NCBI GenBank assembly: GCA_013153495.1 | Contig: JAADEH010000003.1 | Coordinates: 1-64,000, forward strand | DNA from: Aquificota bacterium | GTDB taxonomy: Bacteria > Aquificota > Aquificia > Aquificales > Aquificaceae | Length of the DNA: 64,000 nt | Direction: 5' to 3' | Part shown: positions 9,024-17,248 of the stretch, in pieces | Position numbering within the stretch: position 1 is the stretch's first letter | Layout of the letters: each line of letters starts with the position of its first letter | Notes under the pieces: generated by a model | Database searches by the model: none | The model's input: only the letters and a program-made list of their open reading frames with translations | What the model was told of the DNA's origin: nothing | Made by a program: the position numbers and the translations under genes

Positions 9024-9536
9024 ATGGCGGAGACAGTTACGCTCAAAGGTAATACAGTCAGCTTGGTTGGACCTGCTCTGAATGTAGGAGATGACGCTCC
9101 CGAGGCGGTCGTGGTTACCAAGGACCTTGAGGAGAAGAGAATAGGCGGGGCTAAGGGAAAGGTTCAGCTGATAATAACCGTTCCCTCCTTGGACACACCC
9201 GTTTGTGAGACCGAAACCAAGAAGTTCAACGAGCTGGTAGCTCAGCTCGGAGACAAGGTGGACGTTACCGTCGTTTCTATGGACCTTCCCTTTGCGGAGA
9301 AGAGGTTCTGTGAGAGCTTCAGCATAGGAAACGTAACGGTCGCTTCCGACTTCAGATACAGGGACATGGAGAAGTTCGGAGTTCTCATAGCGGAAGGCGC
9401 TCTTAAGGGAATTCTTGCAAGGGCTGTGTTCATAGTGGATGCAAACGGGAAGGTTGCCTACAAGCAGCTCGTTCCTGAAATAACTCAGGAACCCAACTAC
9501 GACGAAGTTATGGAAAAACTCAAGTCTATGGTCTAA
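9024..9536 (+). CDS. tpx: Thiol peroxidase (atypical 2-Cys peroxiredoxin)
   Basis: 170 residues. It reduces hydroperoxides with thioredoxin as electron donor. The peroxidatic cysteine is Cys61 in DTPVCETETKKF and the resolving cysteine is Cys96 in RFCESFS, the spacing of the Tpx subfamily. The start at 9024 has GGAGGT at 9011-9016, seven bases upstream; a longer in-frame reading from 8934 would run through the promoter and binding site and is rejected. The gene ends at a strong terminator. It probably protects against peroxide in a microaerophile. Confidence 0.95.
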   Translation: MAETVTLKGNTVSLVGPALNVGDDAPEAVVVTKDLEEKRIGGAKGKVQLIITVPSLDTPVCETETKKFNELVAQLGDKVDVTVVSMDLPFAEKRFCESFSIGNVTVASDFRYRDMEKFGVLIAEGALKGILARAVFIVDANGKVAYKQLVPEITQEPNYDEVMEKLKSMV

Positions 9537-9540
9537 ACGG

Positions 9541-9563
9541 ACGGGGCGAATGCCCCGTTTATT
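9541..9563 (+). terminator. Bidirectional intrinsic terminator
   Basis: ACGGGGC (9541-9547), loop GAAT, GCCCCGT (9552-9558), then TTATTTTAA. The seven-base GC-rich stem with a T-rich tail directly follows tpx; the convergent gene ends at 9559, so the same hairpin can serve both strands. Confidence 0.8.
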
Positions 9564-9993
9564 TTAAAAACCTATCTATGTAATCTTTTGGGAGTTTGTG
9601 TTCCTCCGACCCTTCTACAACCGTTTTTCTGTAATCTTCTGAAGGCTCTCCTACTGGCTGAGGTTCTCTCATATATACGAGGGCTTCGTATTCCTTTCCT
9701 TTCTCGTCTTTAACCTTCAGGTATCTTTTGCTGTATATACCTCTCTTAACCCCCTCGAATTTATCGAGGGTTTCTTCACAGTCTTGTCCTATCTTGTATA
9801 GAACACCCCAAACTCTGTCTCCTTCTGATGGAACTATGTTTGCAACCGCACCTTTCCATGTTTTCGAGTATCCGTCATAGACGAACCTGTAGCCTTCTAT
9901 ATAGGCTATGCCTACAATCTCAAAATTATCCTTGCATCTTTTTCTCATCTGCTTCGTGCTCATGTTGGAACCGTAAGCGAAGTAGTATCTCAT
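9559..9993 (-). CDS. Gamma-glutamylcyclotransferase-like (AIG2/GGCT fold) protein
   Basis: 144 residues. The N-terminal FAYGSNMSTKQM carries the YGSN motif that shapes the active-site cavity of GGCT-fold proteins, and a glutamate that could act as general base occurs in the KFEGVKRGIYSKRY region. Family members act on gamma-glutamyl amines or remain uncharacterised, so the substrate is unknown. Its ATG overlaps the gcvPB stop by four bases (ATGA), so it is translated as the second gene of that message. Confidence 0.8.
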   Translation of the reverse strand: MRYYFAYGSNMSTKQMRKRCKDNFEIVGIAYIEGYRFVYDGYSKTWKGAVANIVPSEGDRVWGVLYKIGQDCEETLDKFEGVKRGIYSKRYLKVKDEKGKEYEALVYMREPQPVGEPSEDYRKTVVEGSEEHKLPKDYIDRFLK

Positions 9994-11429
9994 TTCTCAA
10001 ACCTCAGAACGGGTTTTCTGTTGGCTTCCGCTTCTTTAATTCTCGCTACTGGCGTTCTGTGGGGAGCTTCTTTGAGTAGCTTTGGGTTTTCTTTGGCTTC
10101 TCTGACAATCCTTCTTATGGCTGAGGCGAAGGCTTTCAGCGTTTCGGGGTTCTCCGTTTCGGTAGGTTCTATCATGAGAGCTTCTTTAACTACGAGGGGG
10201 AAGTAAACGGTGGGTGCGTAGAAACCGTAATCCAGCAACCTTTTGGCTACATCCATGGCGCTTACCCTGTATTTGAGCAAGTTTGAGGCGGACAGGACGA
10301 ACTCGTGCATGCAGGGGGAAGTTGGATAGGGGTCGTGAAGAACTCCCTTTAGTAAGTGTTTGAGATAGCGTGCATTCAAAACCGCAAACCTGGCTACCTC
10401 TTTTATTTCCCGTCCGTAGGAGAGTATGTATGCAAGTGCCCTTACCCACACACCGAAGTGTCCGTGAAAGGCGAGCAATCTTCCCACGCTTTTGGGATTT
10501 TTCCAGTTCAGGTAATACCTCTTTCCGTCATACTCGACCTGGGGAACAGGAAGGTAGGGCTTGAGTTTTTCGGAAACACCTACGGGACCGCTTCCGGGTC
10601 CACCACCACCGTGAGGGGTGGAGAATGTTTTGTGAAGGTTAAAGTGCATTACATCCACTCCCCAGTCTCCAGGTCTTGCGATACCGACCACCGCGTTAAA
10701 GTTGGCTCCATCCATGTAAAGTAGTGCGTCCCTATCGTGAAGTTCACGGGCGATTTCCTTTATGTTGCGCTCAAATATGCCGAGTGTGTTGGGGTTCGTA
10801 ATCATCAGGGCGGCTGTTTCGTCGTCGAGCTTACTCATAAAATCTTTCCAATCAAGCTCACCCTTTTCGTCGCTCTTTACGGTTATGACTTCAAACCCGC
10901 ATATCGCTGCGGAAGCTGGATTTGTTCCGTGGGCGGAGTCCGGTATGAGTATCTTTTTCTTGTTGGTGTTCCCTCTGTCCCGGTGGTAAGCCATTATGAG
11001 CAGAAGCCCGAGAAACTCTCCGTGTGCTCCCGCTGCGGGCTGAAGACACACTTCCGCAAAACCACCGAGTTCTTTAAGGAGTTCCTTCAGTTCGTAAGCT
11101 ATGCGTAGAGTTCCCTGAATAAACTCCTGCGGAGTTAAGGGGTGGACATTTGTAAACTCTTCCATGCTTGCCAGTTCTTCGTTGATACGGGGGTTATACT
11201 TCATAGTGCACGAACCGAGGGGGACCATTGTAGTATCCACGGCGTAATTCTTCTGGGAGAGTTTGGTAAAGTGCCTTATCACATCAAGCTCGGAAAGGTC
11301 CGGCAGGTTCAGCTCCTCCCTCAAGTATTTATCCGATACAACCTCTTTGGGCTCTACTCTCGGAACATCTAAAGAGGGTAAGTTGTAGCCTTTTCTGCCT
11401 TTTTTCGACTTTTCAAAGAGGGTCTTCAT
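9990..11429 (-). CDS. gcvPB: Glycine dehydrogenase (decarboxylating) subunit 2
   Basis: 479 residues, the C-terminal half-type P-protein. With subunit GcvPA it decarboxylates glycine and passes aminomethyl to lipoyl H-protein; in autotrophs the system may run in either direction for one-carbon supply. The PLP lysine is Lys267 in NLHKTFSTPHGGGGPGSGP. Other landmarks are VPLGSCTMKYNPR and AGAHGEFLGLL. GcvPA, GcvH and GcvT are not in the window. No Shine-Dalgarno is present; TAAAAT (minus strand, 11437-11442) ends seven bases before the ATG, so a leaderless start is likely. Confidence 0.95.
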   Translation of the reverse strand: MKTLFEKSKKGRKGYNLPSLDVPRVEPKEVVSDKYLREELNLPDLSELDVIRHFTKLSQKNYAVDTTMVPLGSCTMKYNPRINEELASMEEFTNVHPLTPQEFIQGTLRIAYELKELLKELGGFAEVCLQPAAGAHGEFLGLLLIMAYHRDRGNTNKKKILIPDSAHGTNPASAAICGFEVITVKSDEKGELDWKDFMSKLDDETAALMITNPNTLGIFERNIKEIARELHDRDALLYMDGANFNAVVGIARPGDWGVDVMHFNLHKTFSTPHGGGGPGSGPVGVSEKLKPYLPVPQVEYDGKRYYLNWKNPKSVGRLLAFHGHFGVWVRALAYILSYGREIKEVARFAVLNARYLKHLLKGVLHDPYPTSPCMHEFVLSASNLLKYRVSAMDVAKRLLDYGFYAPTVYFPLVVKEALMIEPTETENPETLKAFASAIRRIVREAKENPKLLKEAPHRTPVARIKEAEANRKPVLRFEK

Positions 11430-11510
11430 GGAGATTATTTTACCTGGTGGTAAAGTTCACCCCCGAGGTGGAAATATTGCTGTAATATGTAGGATAAGGA
11501 GGGCGTAGCC

Positions 11511-12176
11511 GTGAGGGTTTTGTTGTCTCTGGTGCTACTCGTTCTGAGCCTTTCCTTCGGGTCCGACATCAGGGTCTTTAAGTATTGCGGACACATAGAA
11601 ATCTTAGGCTTAGAGCAGGGTCAGATGCCCTTTATGCTTCCCGTTAACATTCAGGGATACGTTTCTCCGACCGGCATAGACCCCCAGCCCCCTAAAAGCT
11701 GTGCCTGGGTGTTTCTGGATAGGGAAAGGGGAGATGTATTTATTCCCACCATTGTGGTTTGGAGCGACACCTTCTCGGGCTACCATGCGGATATATACAG
11801 CGATAAAGACTATATATTCGGACACAGGCAAAACCAGCCGTCCGATTACAGCCCTAACGGGCTTTTGGAAAGAAATAAGGAGATGGAAAACTATCTGAAA
11901 AACGCGGCGGGGGAGAGGGTCCTAAGGGAGGTCCTTAGGGCAATAAGGGAGGGGAAGGGGGAGGCAACCTACGAAGATGTTCTGGACATTCCCATACCTG
12001 CCACACCGGGATTTGTCCCGAAGGTGAGAGTAAAGTATTACCTATACGACTTTGAAGTAAACCCGGAGATCCCCGATTATGTAAAAAAGCTCATGGAAGA
12101 GGGTAAAAATAAAAAGATACCCCACACTCCCGATTGGAAACCCATAACCGTTCCAAAGGAGTTGATTAAGGGGTAA
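11511..12176 (+). CDS. Exported protein of unknown function
   Basis: 221 residues, GTG start with GGAGGG (11499-11504) seven to eight bases upstream. A signal peptide covers residues 1-17 (VLLSLVLLVLSLSFGS). The mature part has two cysteines (positions about 25 and 64), a proline-rich patch near TGIDPQPPKSC, and a charged helical segment around residues 125-155. I do not recognise the family. Some lines resemble TraU/conjugal-type periplasmic proteins in layout only, which is not enough for a call. It heads a four-gene same-strand group (11511-13702) of which three are exported. Confidence 0.6.
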   Translation: MRVLLSLVLLVLSLSFGSDIRVFKYCGHIEILGLEQGQMPFMLPVNIQGYVSPTGIDPQPPKSCAWVFLDRERGDVFIPTIVVWSDTFSGYHADIYSDKDYIFGHRQNQPSDYSPNGLLERNKEMENYLKNAAGERVLREVLRAIREGKGEATYEDVLDIPIPATPGFVPKVRVKYYLYDFEVNPEIPDYVKKLMEEGKNKKIPHTPDWKPITVPKELIKG

Positions 12177-12185
12177 ATTATTAGC

Positions 12186-12608
12186 ATGAAATACTTTAAG
12201 CTTGAGCTTACTTCCTATGAGGATAAGTTTCAGCTCTGGTTTACGGGTGAGGATACCCTGACGGAGGAAGACTTTGGAAACGCTCTCTCGGAGGCTATGC
12301 TGGAGGTATTTAAAAAGCTCGAAGATACTATAGATGACTCTCCCGAAGTTAGAAAGGATTACCCCCTCTTCGTTCTCGCTTTGGAGGAAAACACCTTCCT
12401 GAGGGTTATGGAAAGTAAGGGTTTTAAGATACTTAAACCCGACGTGGTGATAAAGGGGGACAGTTACTCTATTCTGTGGGAAACCCCCAGCGGAGAGAAA
12501 AAGCTTACTCCCCTAAAAGATAAAGGGAAGTTGGAAGATTTTATAGCGCGTAAAGGTGTTGAGCTGTCAGAAGAAGACCCCAATAAGCTTATATTTGGGG
12601 AATTTTAA
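12186..12608 (+). CDS. Cytosolic protein of unknown function
   Basis: 140 residues, acidic, no signal peptide or membrane segment. The sequence reads as a compact alpha/beta domain, beginning MKYFKLELTSYEDKFQLW. No family is recognised. TAAATT at 12174-12179 ends six bases before the ATG and no Shine-Dalgarno is visible, so it may start its own leaderless message, although it lies only nine bases after the preceding gene. Confidence 0.6.
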   Translation: MKYFKLELTSYEDKFQLWFTGEDTLTEEDFGNALSEAMLEVFKKLEDTIDDSPEVRKDYPLFVLALEENTFLRVMESKGFKILKPDVVIKGDSYSILWETPSGEKKLTPLKDKGKLEDFIARKGVELSEEDPNKLIFGEF

Positions 12609-12623
12609 AGGGAGGTGAGTGCC

Positions 12624-13451
12624 ATGAGAACCTTGCTCGCTCTTTTACTTGCATTTTCTTTGGGCTTTTCCCTTGAGGCTTTTGTCATTGAAAAGGAGAT
12701 TACCTCAAAGGGTATGGTTTCTCAGAAGTCCGAAGTTAAAGAATACATAACCGACGGATACGTTAAACAGGTTTTAATTTCTTCCATCGAGGGAGGATTT
12801 TTTATACCGGGAATGCAGACAAAACCTGTTCAGAAGGAAAAGACCGAAAAAATAACCATGTTCAAAGACGGTAAGGTCATAACCTACGACATAAATCACG
12901 GAAGAAAGATGTATACGAAAATGGAAATGCCGGCGTCCACCATGGCTTACATGATACTTTCTGCCTTTTACGAGTGCGACCAGCAGGGCAACTGCAGACC
13001 CAACAGGGACCTAAAAGTTACCGACGAATACAAGCAGGTTGGGAAGTGGAAGGCGAGAAAGATAGTAACCAAAATGAAAACCATGTTCGGCGAGACCGAC
13101 ACGGTTATTTGGGCTGCTAAGGATAAAACCCTGTATCAGGCTGAGATGCAGAGGATAGAAAACTTCTTCAGAGAAGCTGAGAAGGACCCGAGGGTAAAAT
13201 CGAACCCCAAATACAAAAAGCTTCTCAGGGACGCAAAAAGAGAACTTAAGGAGTTTATGGACAAATACGGTGTTGCGGTGATGATGGAAACGAGCATGAA
13301 GGGTATGGGAAACATGACAACCGTTGAAGTGGTAAAGTCCGTTAAAAAAGAAAATGTTCCCAAGGATGCCTTTTCTATACCCAAGGGGTATAAACCGTTC
13401 ACTCCTCCCACAATCAAACCCATGTATCAGCCAAAAGGTGGGTATAAATGA
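12624..13451 (+). CDS. Exported protein, DUF4412/LolA-like in outline
   Basis: 275 residues. The start is ATG 12624 with GGAGGT at 12611-12616; an in-frame GTG at 12615 overlaps the binding site. A signal peptide spans residues 1-17 (LLALLLAFSLGFSLEAF). The mature protein is lysine-rich and beta-strand-like (EKEITSKGMVSQKSEVKEYI, KITMFKDGKVITYDIN), with a Met-rich segment and two close cysteines (CDQQGNC), then a basic helical part. The pattern is like periplasmic proteins of the DUF4412 or LolA type, but this is resemblance only. Its stop overlaps the next gene by four bases. Confidence 0.6.
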   Translation: MRTLLALLLAFSLGFSLEAFVIEKEITSKGMVSQKSEVKEYITDGYVKQVLISSIEGGFFIPGMQTKPVQKEKTEKITMFKDGKVITYDINHGRKMYTKMEMPASTMAYMILSAFYECDQQGNCRPNRDLKVTDEYKQVGKWKARKIVTKMKTMFGETDTVIWAAKDKTLYQAEMQRIENFFREAEKDPRVKSNPKYKKLLRDAKRELKEFMDKYGVAVMMETSMKGMGNMTTVEVVKSVKKENVPKDAFSIPKGYKPFTPPTIKPMYQPKGGYK

Positions 13452-13702
13452 CCTTTCTGATACTCGTTCTCGGGTGGGTGCTTCTTGCCCACGCTCAGTA
13501 TAACGGTCTAATAACCTACAAGGGGCAGGTTCTGGACTGCGGACATCTCTTAAATAAATACGCCCATTCGGGCGTCCCTTCGGTTAAGGAGGACGAAAAG
13601 GTAAAGGTGTGTTGCAGGGGTTTGAGGGAAATAGCGCTCAGTGGGTATGCAAATGAGCTACTCGTAGCCCACCTGCGCGTCTGCAGACAGCTGGGAAGGT
13701 AG
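13448..13702 (+). CDS. Small exported cysteine-containing protein
   Basis: 84 residues. Residues 1-17 form a signal peptide (TFLILVLGWVLLAHAQ, probable cleavage after AHA). The remaining 65 residues hold four cysteines (LDCGHLL, KVCCRGLR, RVCRQL), which could make two disulfides or bind a metal. No family recognised. It overlaps the previous gene by four bases (ATGA), so the two exported proteins are probably made together and may work together. Confidence 0.6.
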   Translation: MTFLILVLGWVLLAHAQYNGLITYKGQVLDCGHLLNKYAHSGVPSVKEDEKVKVCCRGLREIALSGYANELLVAHLRVCRQLGR

Positions 13703-13739
13703 TAAAGGGAGAGGAGGGCAGAGGGGGGCAGAGGCTTGC

Positions 13740-15044
13740 TTACATACTCCACCTGTAAGTTAACCAGACCCAGAACTTCTTTATGTCCTTGTCTGCCACT
13801 CCTGCATTTCTCGCTTCATCATCCGCATCGTAAAGAGCCGCCTTCGCACCTACCGTTAAGTTCTTGAGAACTTTCTTTGTATAAACCACATCTATCTCAT
13901 TCCCGAACTTGTCTCCACCACCTGGGAAGCTTTTGTCCGCCTTAAAGGTGTGATACCTCAAAGCCAGCTTTCCCAAAGTTTTACTTTTTATCCCGCCTCC
14001 TACCCTGAAGTCCTCAAGACCGTAAGTGTTGGATACTCCGGTATAAGCGAGGAATGCGTCCGCCCAGCCGTTGTGCCCGTGCAGTGTTGCTAAAGGTGTG
14101 GTGAACCCCCTCGTTTCGCCTCGGTCCGCACCCTCCAAGAACTCATAACCTACTTCTACAAATACGTTCCCGAAGGGAGACTTATATTGGGGCTTTAAGC
14201 TAACGTAGTAGTAGTAAGCTTCTATGTTCTGGTTCACCGTTTCGTGGTCCGTGAGTGTTGGGTCTTTCTGGTAAGCGACCTCTCCCCAAAAGCCGACCGA
14301 TATGTTTCCCGTTATGGTAGGTGAACCGTTGACCTTCAGACCGTAAGTATCGTGCATCCCGTTCAGCAGGTAAGAGTAAAGGGTTATGTTGGTTTTGTAA
14401 GCGGACAGGCTGTAATTTGCTCTGAACAGGAGGGAGTCGTTTACAGGAGTATCCTCACCTATGTAGGTGTTGTGGGGTGCGAAAACCCAGACCGCCTTTT
14501 CCCCCGCTTTTGTGTCAGTTACTCCCGTCTTTGCGCCTACATACACGAGGTTTAAGGTCAAGTCCTTGATAGGATTTAAATCTAACCTCACCGCATCGAA
14601 GGTTTGAGCCATCTGTCTCCAACCCACATTCCCCATAAACCTGTGGTTGTCAAAGGTAATCTGCTGTCTTCCAACCTTGAGGCTAAACAGCTTAGCCTTA
14701 TACCCCACATACACCTGGTTTATCCTAACCTGCTCCGGGTCCGGTATAAGCTCGTATCCCGATTTTTCAGGTCTGTAATCCTTCCAAAGAGCGTTCACCA
14801 CCCAAGGTTCGAAGAACAAAGACAGTCCCTCCACTCCTCCGAGATTTATCAGTTTTGTTCCTACCCGTATCCTCGTGGTAAAGGAGTTAGCTGTTTTAAA
14901 ACCGTTGTTGTCCACCTGAGCGTTTTCCCATCGTGGTCTTATTTCGATGGTGGTTTTTATGTCCTCAGCCAAGTCAAGGGCAAAGGCACCGCTTGCAAAA
15001 GCACCCGACAGAACCGCTGTCATAAGGAACTTCTTAAGTTTCAT
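13740..15044 (-). CDS. Outer-membrane beta-barrel porin (alginate-export-like family)
   Basis: 434 residues with a clear signal peptide (LKKFLMTAVLSGAFASGAFA). The rest alternates polar and hydrophobic residues as amphipathic strands and ends with an aromatic-rich strand (KFWVWLTYRWSM), typical of outer-membrane insertion. The segment VKVGRQQITFDNHRFMGNVGWRQ-like region around residues 115-140 and the strand pattern resemble the alginate-export/DUF1302-type barrels; the substrate is unknown. In mRNA sense, its Shine-Dalgarno GGAGGT is paired with an upstream ACCTCC in a small hairpin, so translation may be controlled. The gene is monocistronic by context. Confidence 0.8.
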   Translation of the reverse strand: MKLKKFLMTAVLSGAFASGAFALDLAEDIKTTIEIRPRWENAQVDNNGFKTANSFTTRIRVGTKLINLGGVEGLSLFFEPWVVNALWKDYRPEKSGYELIPDPEQVRINQVYVGYKAKLFSLKVGRQQITFDNHRFMGNVGWRQMAQTFDAVRLDLNPIKDLTLNLVYVGAKTGVTDTKAGEKAVWVFAPHNTYIGEDTPVNDSLLFRANYSLSAYKTNITLYSYLLNGMHDTYGLKVNGSPTITGNISVGFWGEVAYQKDPTLTDHETVNQNIEAYYYYVSLKPQYKSPFGNVFVEVGYEFLEGADRGETRGFTTPLATLHGHNGWADAFLAYTGVSNTYGLEDFRVGGGIKSKTLGKLALRYHTFKADKSFPGGGDKFGNEIDVVYTKKVLKNLTVGAKAALYDADDEARNAGVADKDIKKFWVWLTYRWSM

Positions 15045-15049
15045 GACAC

Positions 15050-15064
15050 ACCTCCTTCGGAGGT
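15050..15064 (-). promoter_or_regulatory. Hairpin that covers the porin Shine-Dalgarno
   Basis: In mRNA sense (minus strand) the sequence reads ACCTCC-GAA-GGAGGT, then GTGTC and ATG. The six-base stem buries the whole ribosome binding site. Such a structure would lower initiation unless melted by heat, a trailing ribosome or a bound factor. Confidence 0.6.
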
Positions 15065-15171
15065 ATTTTACTATTTTATGATATTTTTATCAACTTATAA
15101 GCAATATTGAGCTGGGAAGTGGTAAGATAATGCGTAAATTTATTTAAAATGTTCCCATTCGGAGGATGAAG

Positions 15172-16257
15172 ATGAAAGCAATCTCTGTAGATTACATAAA
15201 GGATAAAGTAGTTGCAGGGGAAAGACTCTCTACCGAAGAGGCTCTCGAGCTATACAGAAATGCGGACCTGACCACCCTCGGAATGCTTGCCAACCTCGTC
15301 AGAGAAAGAAAGCACCCCGAAGGGGTCGTTACCTTCGTAATAGACAGGAACGTAAATTACACCAACGTTTGCATAGCAGGCTGTAAATTCTGTGCCTTTT
15401 ACAGGAGAAAGAGCGACCCCGACGCTTACACCTTGGACATAGACACAATCCTTGAGAAGGTGCGGGAGCTTGTGGATTGGGGAGGAACTACCCTGCTTAT
15501 GCAGGGTGGAATTAATCCCGACCTGCCCCTCAGCTTTTACGAAGAGATGATTTCCGCTATAAGGGAAAAGTTCCCCCAAATTCAGATACACTGCTTCTCC
15601 GCCCCCGAGATAGTTTATCTTTCCAAACTCGAAAAAATCTCTATCAGGGAGGTTCTGCAAAGGCTCAAAGAGGCAGGTCTTATGTCCGTTCCCGGAGGAG
15701 GTGCGGAGGTTCTATCTCAGGAGGTAAGGGATAAGGTCTCGCCGGGTAAGTGTTCGGTGGAAGAGTGGGAAGAGGTTCACAGAACAGCTCACGAACTCGG
15801 AATGACCACAACCGCCACCATGATGTTCGGACACTTGGAGAGCATAGAGCACATAATCGAACACCTCGACAGGGTCAGAAGAATTCAGGACGAGACAGGG
15901 GGCTTTACCGCCTTTATTCCCTGGACTTTTCAGAAGGGAAATACAGAGCTTGACTTCGTTGAGCCTGCGAGTTCGGTTTATTATCTGAAGGTGCTGTCGC
16001 TTTCCAGAATTTTCCTCGATAACTTTGAGAACGTTCAAAGCTCCCACGTTACCCAAACCATGCCCGTGGGTATGATAGGGCTTCACTTCGGTGCCAACGA
16101 CCTCGGCTCTGTGATGATAGAGGAAAATGTTATCTCCTCTACCGACTTTAAGGTGAGCATTCCCAAGGTTGAGGACATGGTGCAGGCAATAAAAGACGCA
16201 GGCTTCAGACCCGCCCAGAGGGATACCTATTACAGAATTGTTAGGTATTTTGATTAA
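15172..16257 (+). CDS. mqnC: Cyclic dehypoxanthinyl futalosine synthase (radical SAM)
   Basis: 361 residues. It performs the radical SAM cyclisation of dehypoxanthine futalosine in the futalosine route to menaquinone-type quinones, as expected in Aquificaceae. The cluster motif C-x3-C-x2-C is at Cys67, Cys71 and Cys74 (CIAGCKFC). The C-terminal half shows IPWTFQKGNTELDF and MPVGMIGLHFGANDLGS, which separate MqnC from MqnE. Start 15172 is preferred because GGAGG (15161-15165) is six bases upstream; the ATG at 15166 abuts it. It stands alone here, without other mqn genes. Confidence 0.92.
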   Translation: MKAISVDYIKDKVVAGERLSTEEALELYRNADLTTLGMLANLVRERKHPEGVVTFVIDRNVNYTNVCIAGCKFCAFYRRKSDPDAYTLDIDTILEKVRELVDWGGTTLLMQGGINPDLPLSFYEEMISAIREKFPQIQIHCFSAPEIVYLSKLEKISIREVLQRLKEAGLMSVPGGGAEVLSQEVRDKVSPGKCSVEEWEEVHRTAHELGMTTTATMMFGHLESIEHIIEHLDRVRRIQDETGGFTAFIPWTFQKGNTELDFVEPASSVYYLKVLSLSRIFLDNFENVQSSHVTQTMPVGMIGLHFGANDLGSVMIEENVISSTDFKVSIPKVEDMVQAIKDAGFRPAQRDTYYRIVRYFD

Positions 16258-16377
16258 GGGTAACGCTTCCGAAAATCCACGTTAGCTCCGATTACTTTGC
16301 CTCTGTATCTCCTTTTGTGAAAATTCACCAGCCTTTATTTCCCTAAGACAGAAGATAAAAGAGGGAGGTGAGTAGTT
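16258..16377. other. Intergenic stretch with a possible micro-ORF remnant
   Basis: On the minus strand a 25-codon open run ends with TAA at 16254-16256 and reads ...RRYRGKVIGANVDFRKRYP. Its codons look native, but no upstream start with a binding site is visible and a stop lies just upstream, so it may be the tail of a decayed gene. At the right end GGGAGGT (16363-16369) is the ribosome binding site of the lipoprotein gene at 16378. Confidence 0.3.
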
Positions 16378-17196
16378 ATGATGGGCAAGAAGCTATTTGT
16401 GGGCTTGCCTGTTGTATTTTTAGCTTTGTTTGGATGCGGAGGAGAGGCAAGCACAGGTCTGTCGGATTGTAACCAAGCTGGATATGACATATACTTAGGC
16501 TACTATACTGAAGACCCAACAAGTAATCCTGAAGACCCTACATCGGGTTATTTAGTAGCATGTATGCCCGATTCCAACGGCACTTTCGAAACTCAGTTTT
16601 TATTCTCCTACTATGGATGTCAGGGTGGTGTTGACATAGGAACGGTTAATGGAAACAGAATAGGAAATAGTGTAGGTGGCTCCTGGAGTGGCAATGTAGA
16701 TGGTGTAAACATAGGAGGAAACTTTTCTGGTAGCTGGGATGGAATTAAATTTTCCGGAACGTGGAATAATAGTTCTGGCAAAGTGCACATACAAAGAGGT
16801 TCTTGTTCATACTATGTTGCCCCTAACGGTGATTGGGTCTTGTATAGTCTGAATAGTGATTTCGGAGGGTTAAATATTACCATAAGTGTAAGTGGTTCCA
16901 GTGTGAATGTCTCTTGGAATAACTCCATATCCGGAATTCAAGGCTTTTTAATCTCTTTCTACGATAAACAATGTTTATACGATAAGATTTCTTTATCTGA
17001 ATGCACCGTTTGGAGCTTATGGTGTCCTTCCTCAGTCAGCTCACTAACTTATGGAGTTTCTCCTTCAGGATGTGGTGAATTCTATCCGAGCCAACCTTTA
17101 ACAAGCTGGGAAGACTATGTGGTAGCTATATCGGCTTACGGAACTCCTTCATCCAATGTTCAAGCTTTTGCCACCGAGATATTTACCGCACCCTAA
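16378..17196 (+). CDS. Glycine-rich lipoprotein, unknown function
   Basis: 272 residues. A lipoprotein signal ends at the lipobox LFGC (Cys20), followed by GGEASTG, so it is probably anchored by lipid. Residues 80-135 contain short repeats rich in Gly, Ser, Trp and Asn (SVGGSWSGNVDGVNIGG, NFSGSWDGIKFSGTW) that suggest stacked beta-strands. Several cysteines occur in the C-terminal half. GGGAGGT lies eight bases before the ATG. Codon use is more A/T-rich than in the neighbouring mqnC. It is the first of three same-strand genes that all encode lipoproteins. Confidence 0.65.
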   Translation: MMGKKLFVGLPVVFLALFGCGGEASTGLSDCNQAGYDIYLGYYTEDPTSNPEDPTSGYLVACMPDSNGTFETQFLFSYYGCQGGVDIGTVNGNRIGNSVGGSWSGNVDGVNIGGNFSGSWDGIKFSGTWNNSSGKVHIQRGSCSYYVAPNGDWVLYSLNSDFGGLNITISVSGSSVNVSWNNSISGIQGFLISFYDKQCLYDKISLSECTVWSLWCPSSVSSLTYGVSPSGCGEFYPSQPLTSWEDYVVAISAYGTPSSNVQAFATEIFTAP

Positions 17197-17248
17197 TTTT
17201 CTTTGCTTTATGAAGTAGCTTTTAAGTTAGAAGTGGGAGGTAAGTGTC

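Noticed and set aside
13703-13739. GGAGGGCAGAGG repeats as a terminator or mobile-element end
   Set aside because: They are simple purine-rich repetition without a hairpin or inverted ends.
193-15110. Many long open frames opposite the ribosomal and metabolic genes (for example 2180-2923, 3834-4592 and 10356-10724)
   Set aside because: They are antisense shadows created by the codon bias of the real genes; they lack binding sites and family features and lie wholly over secure genes.
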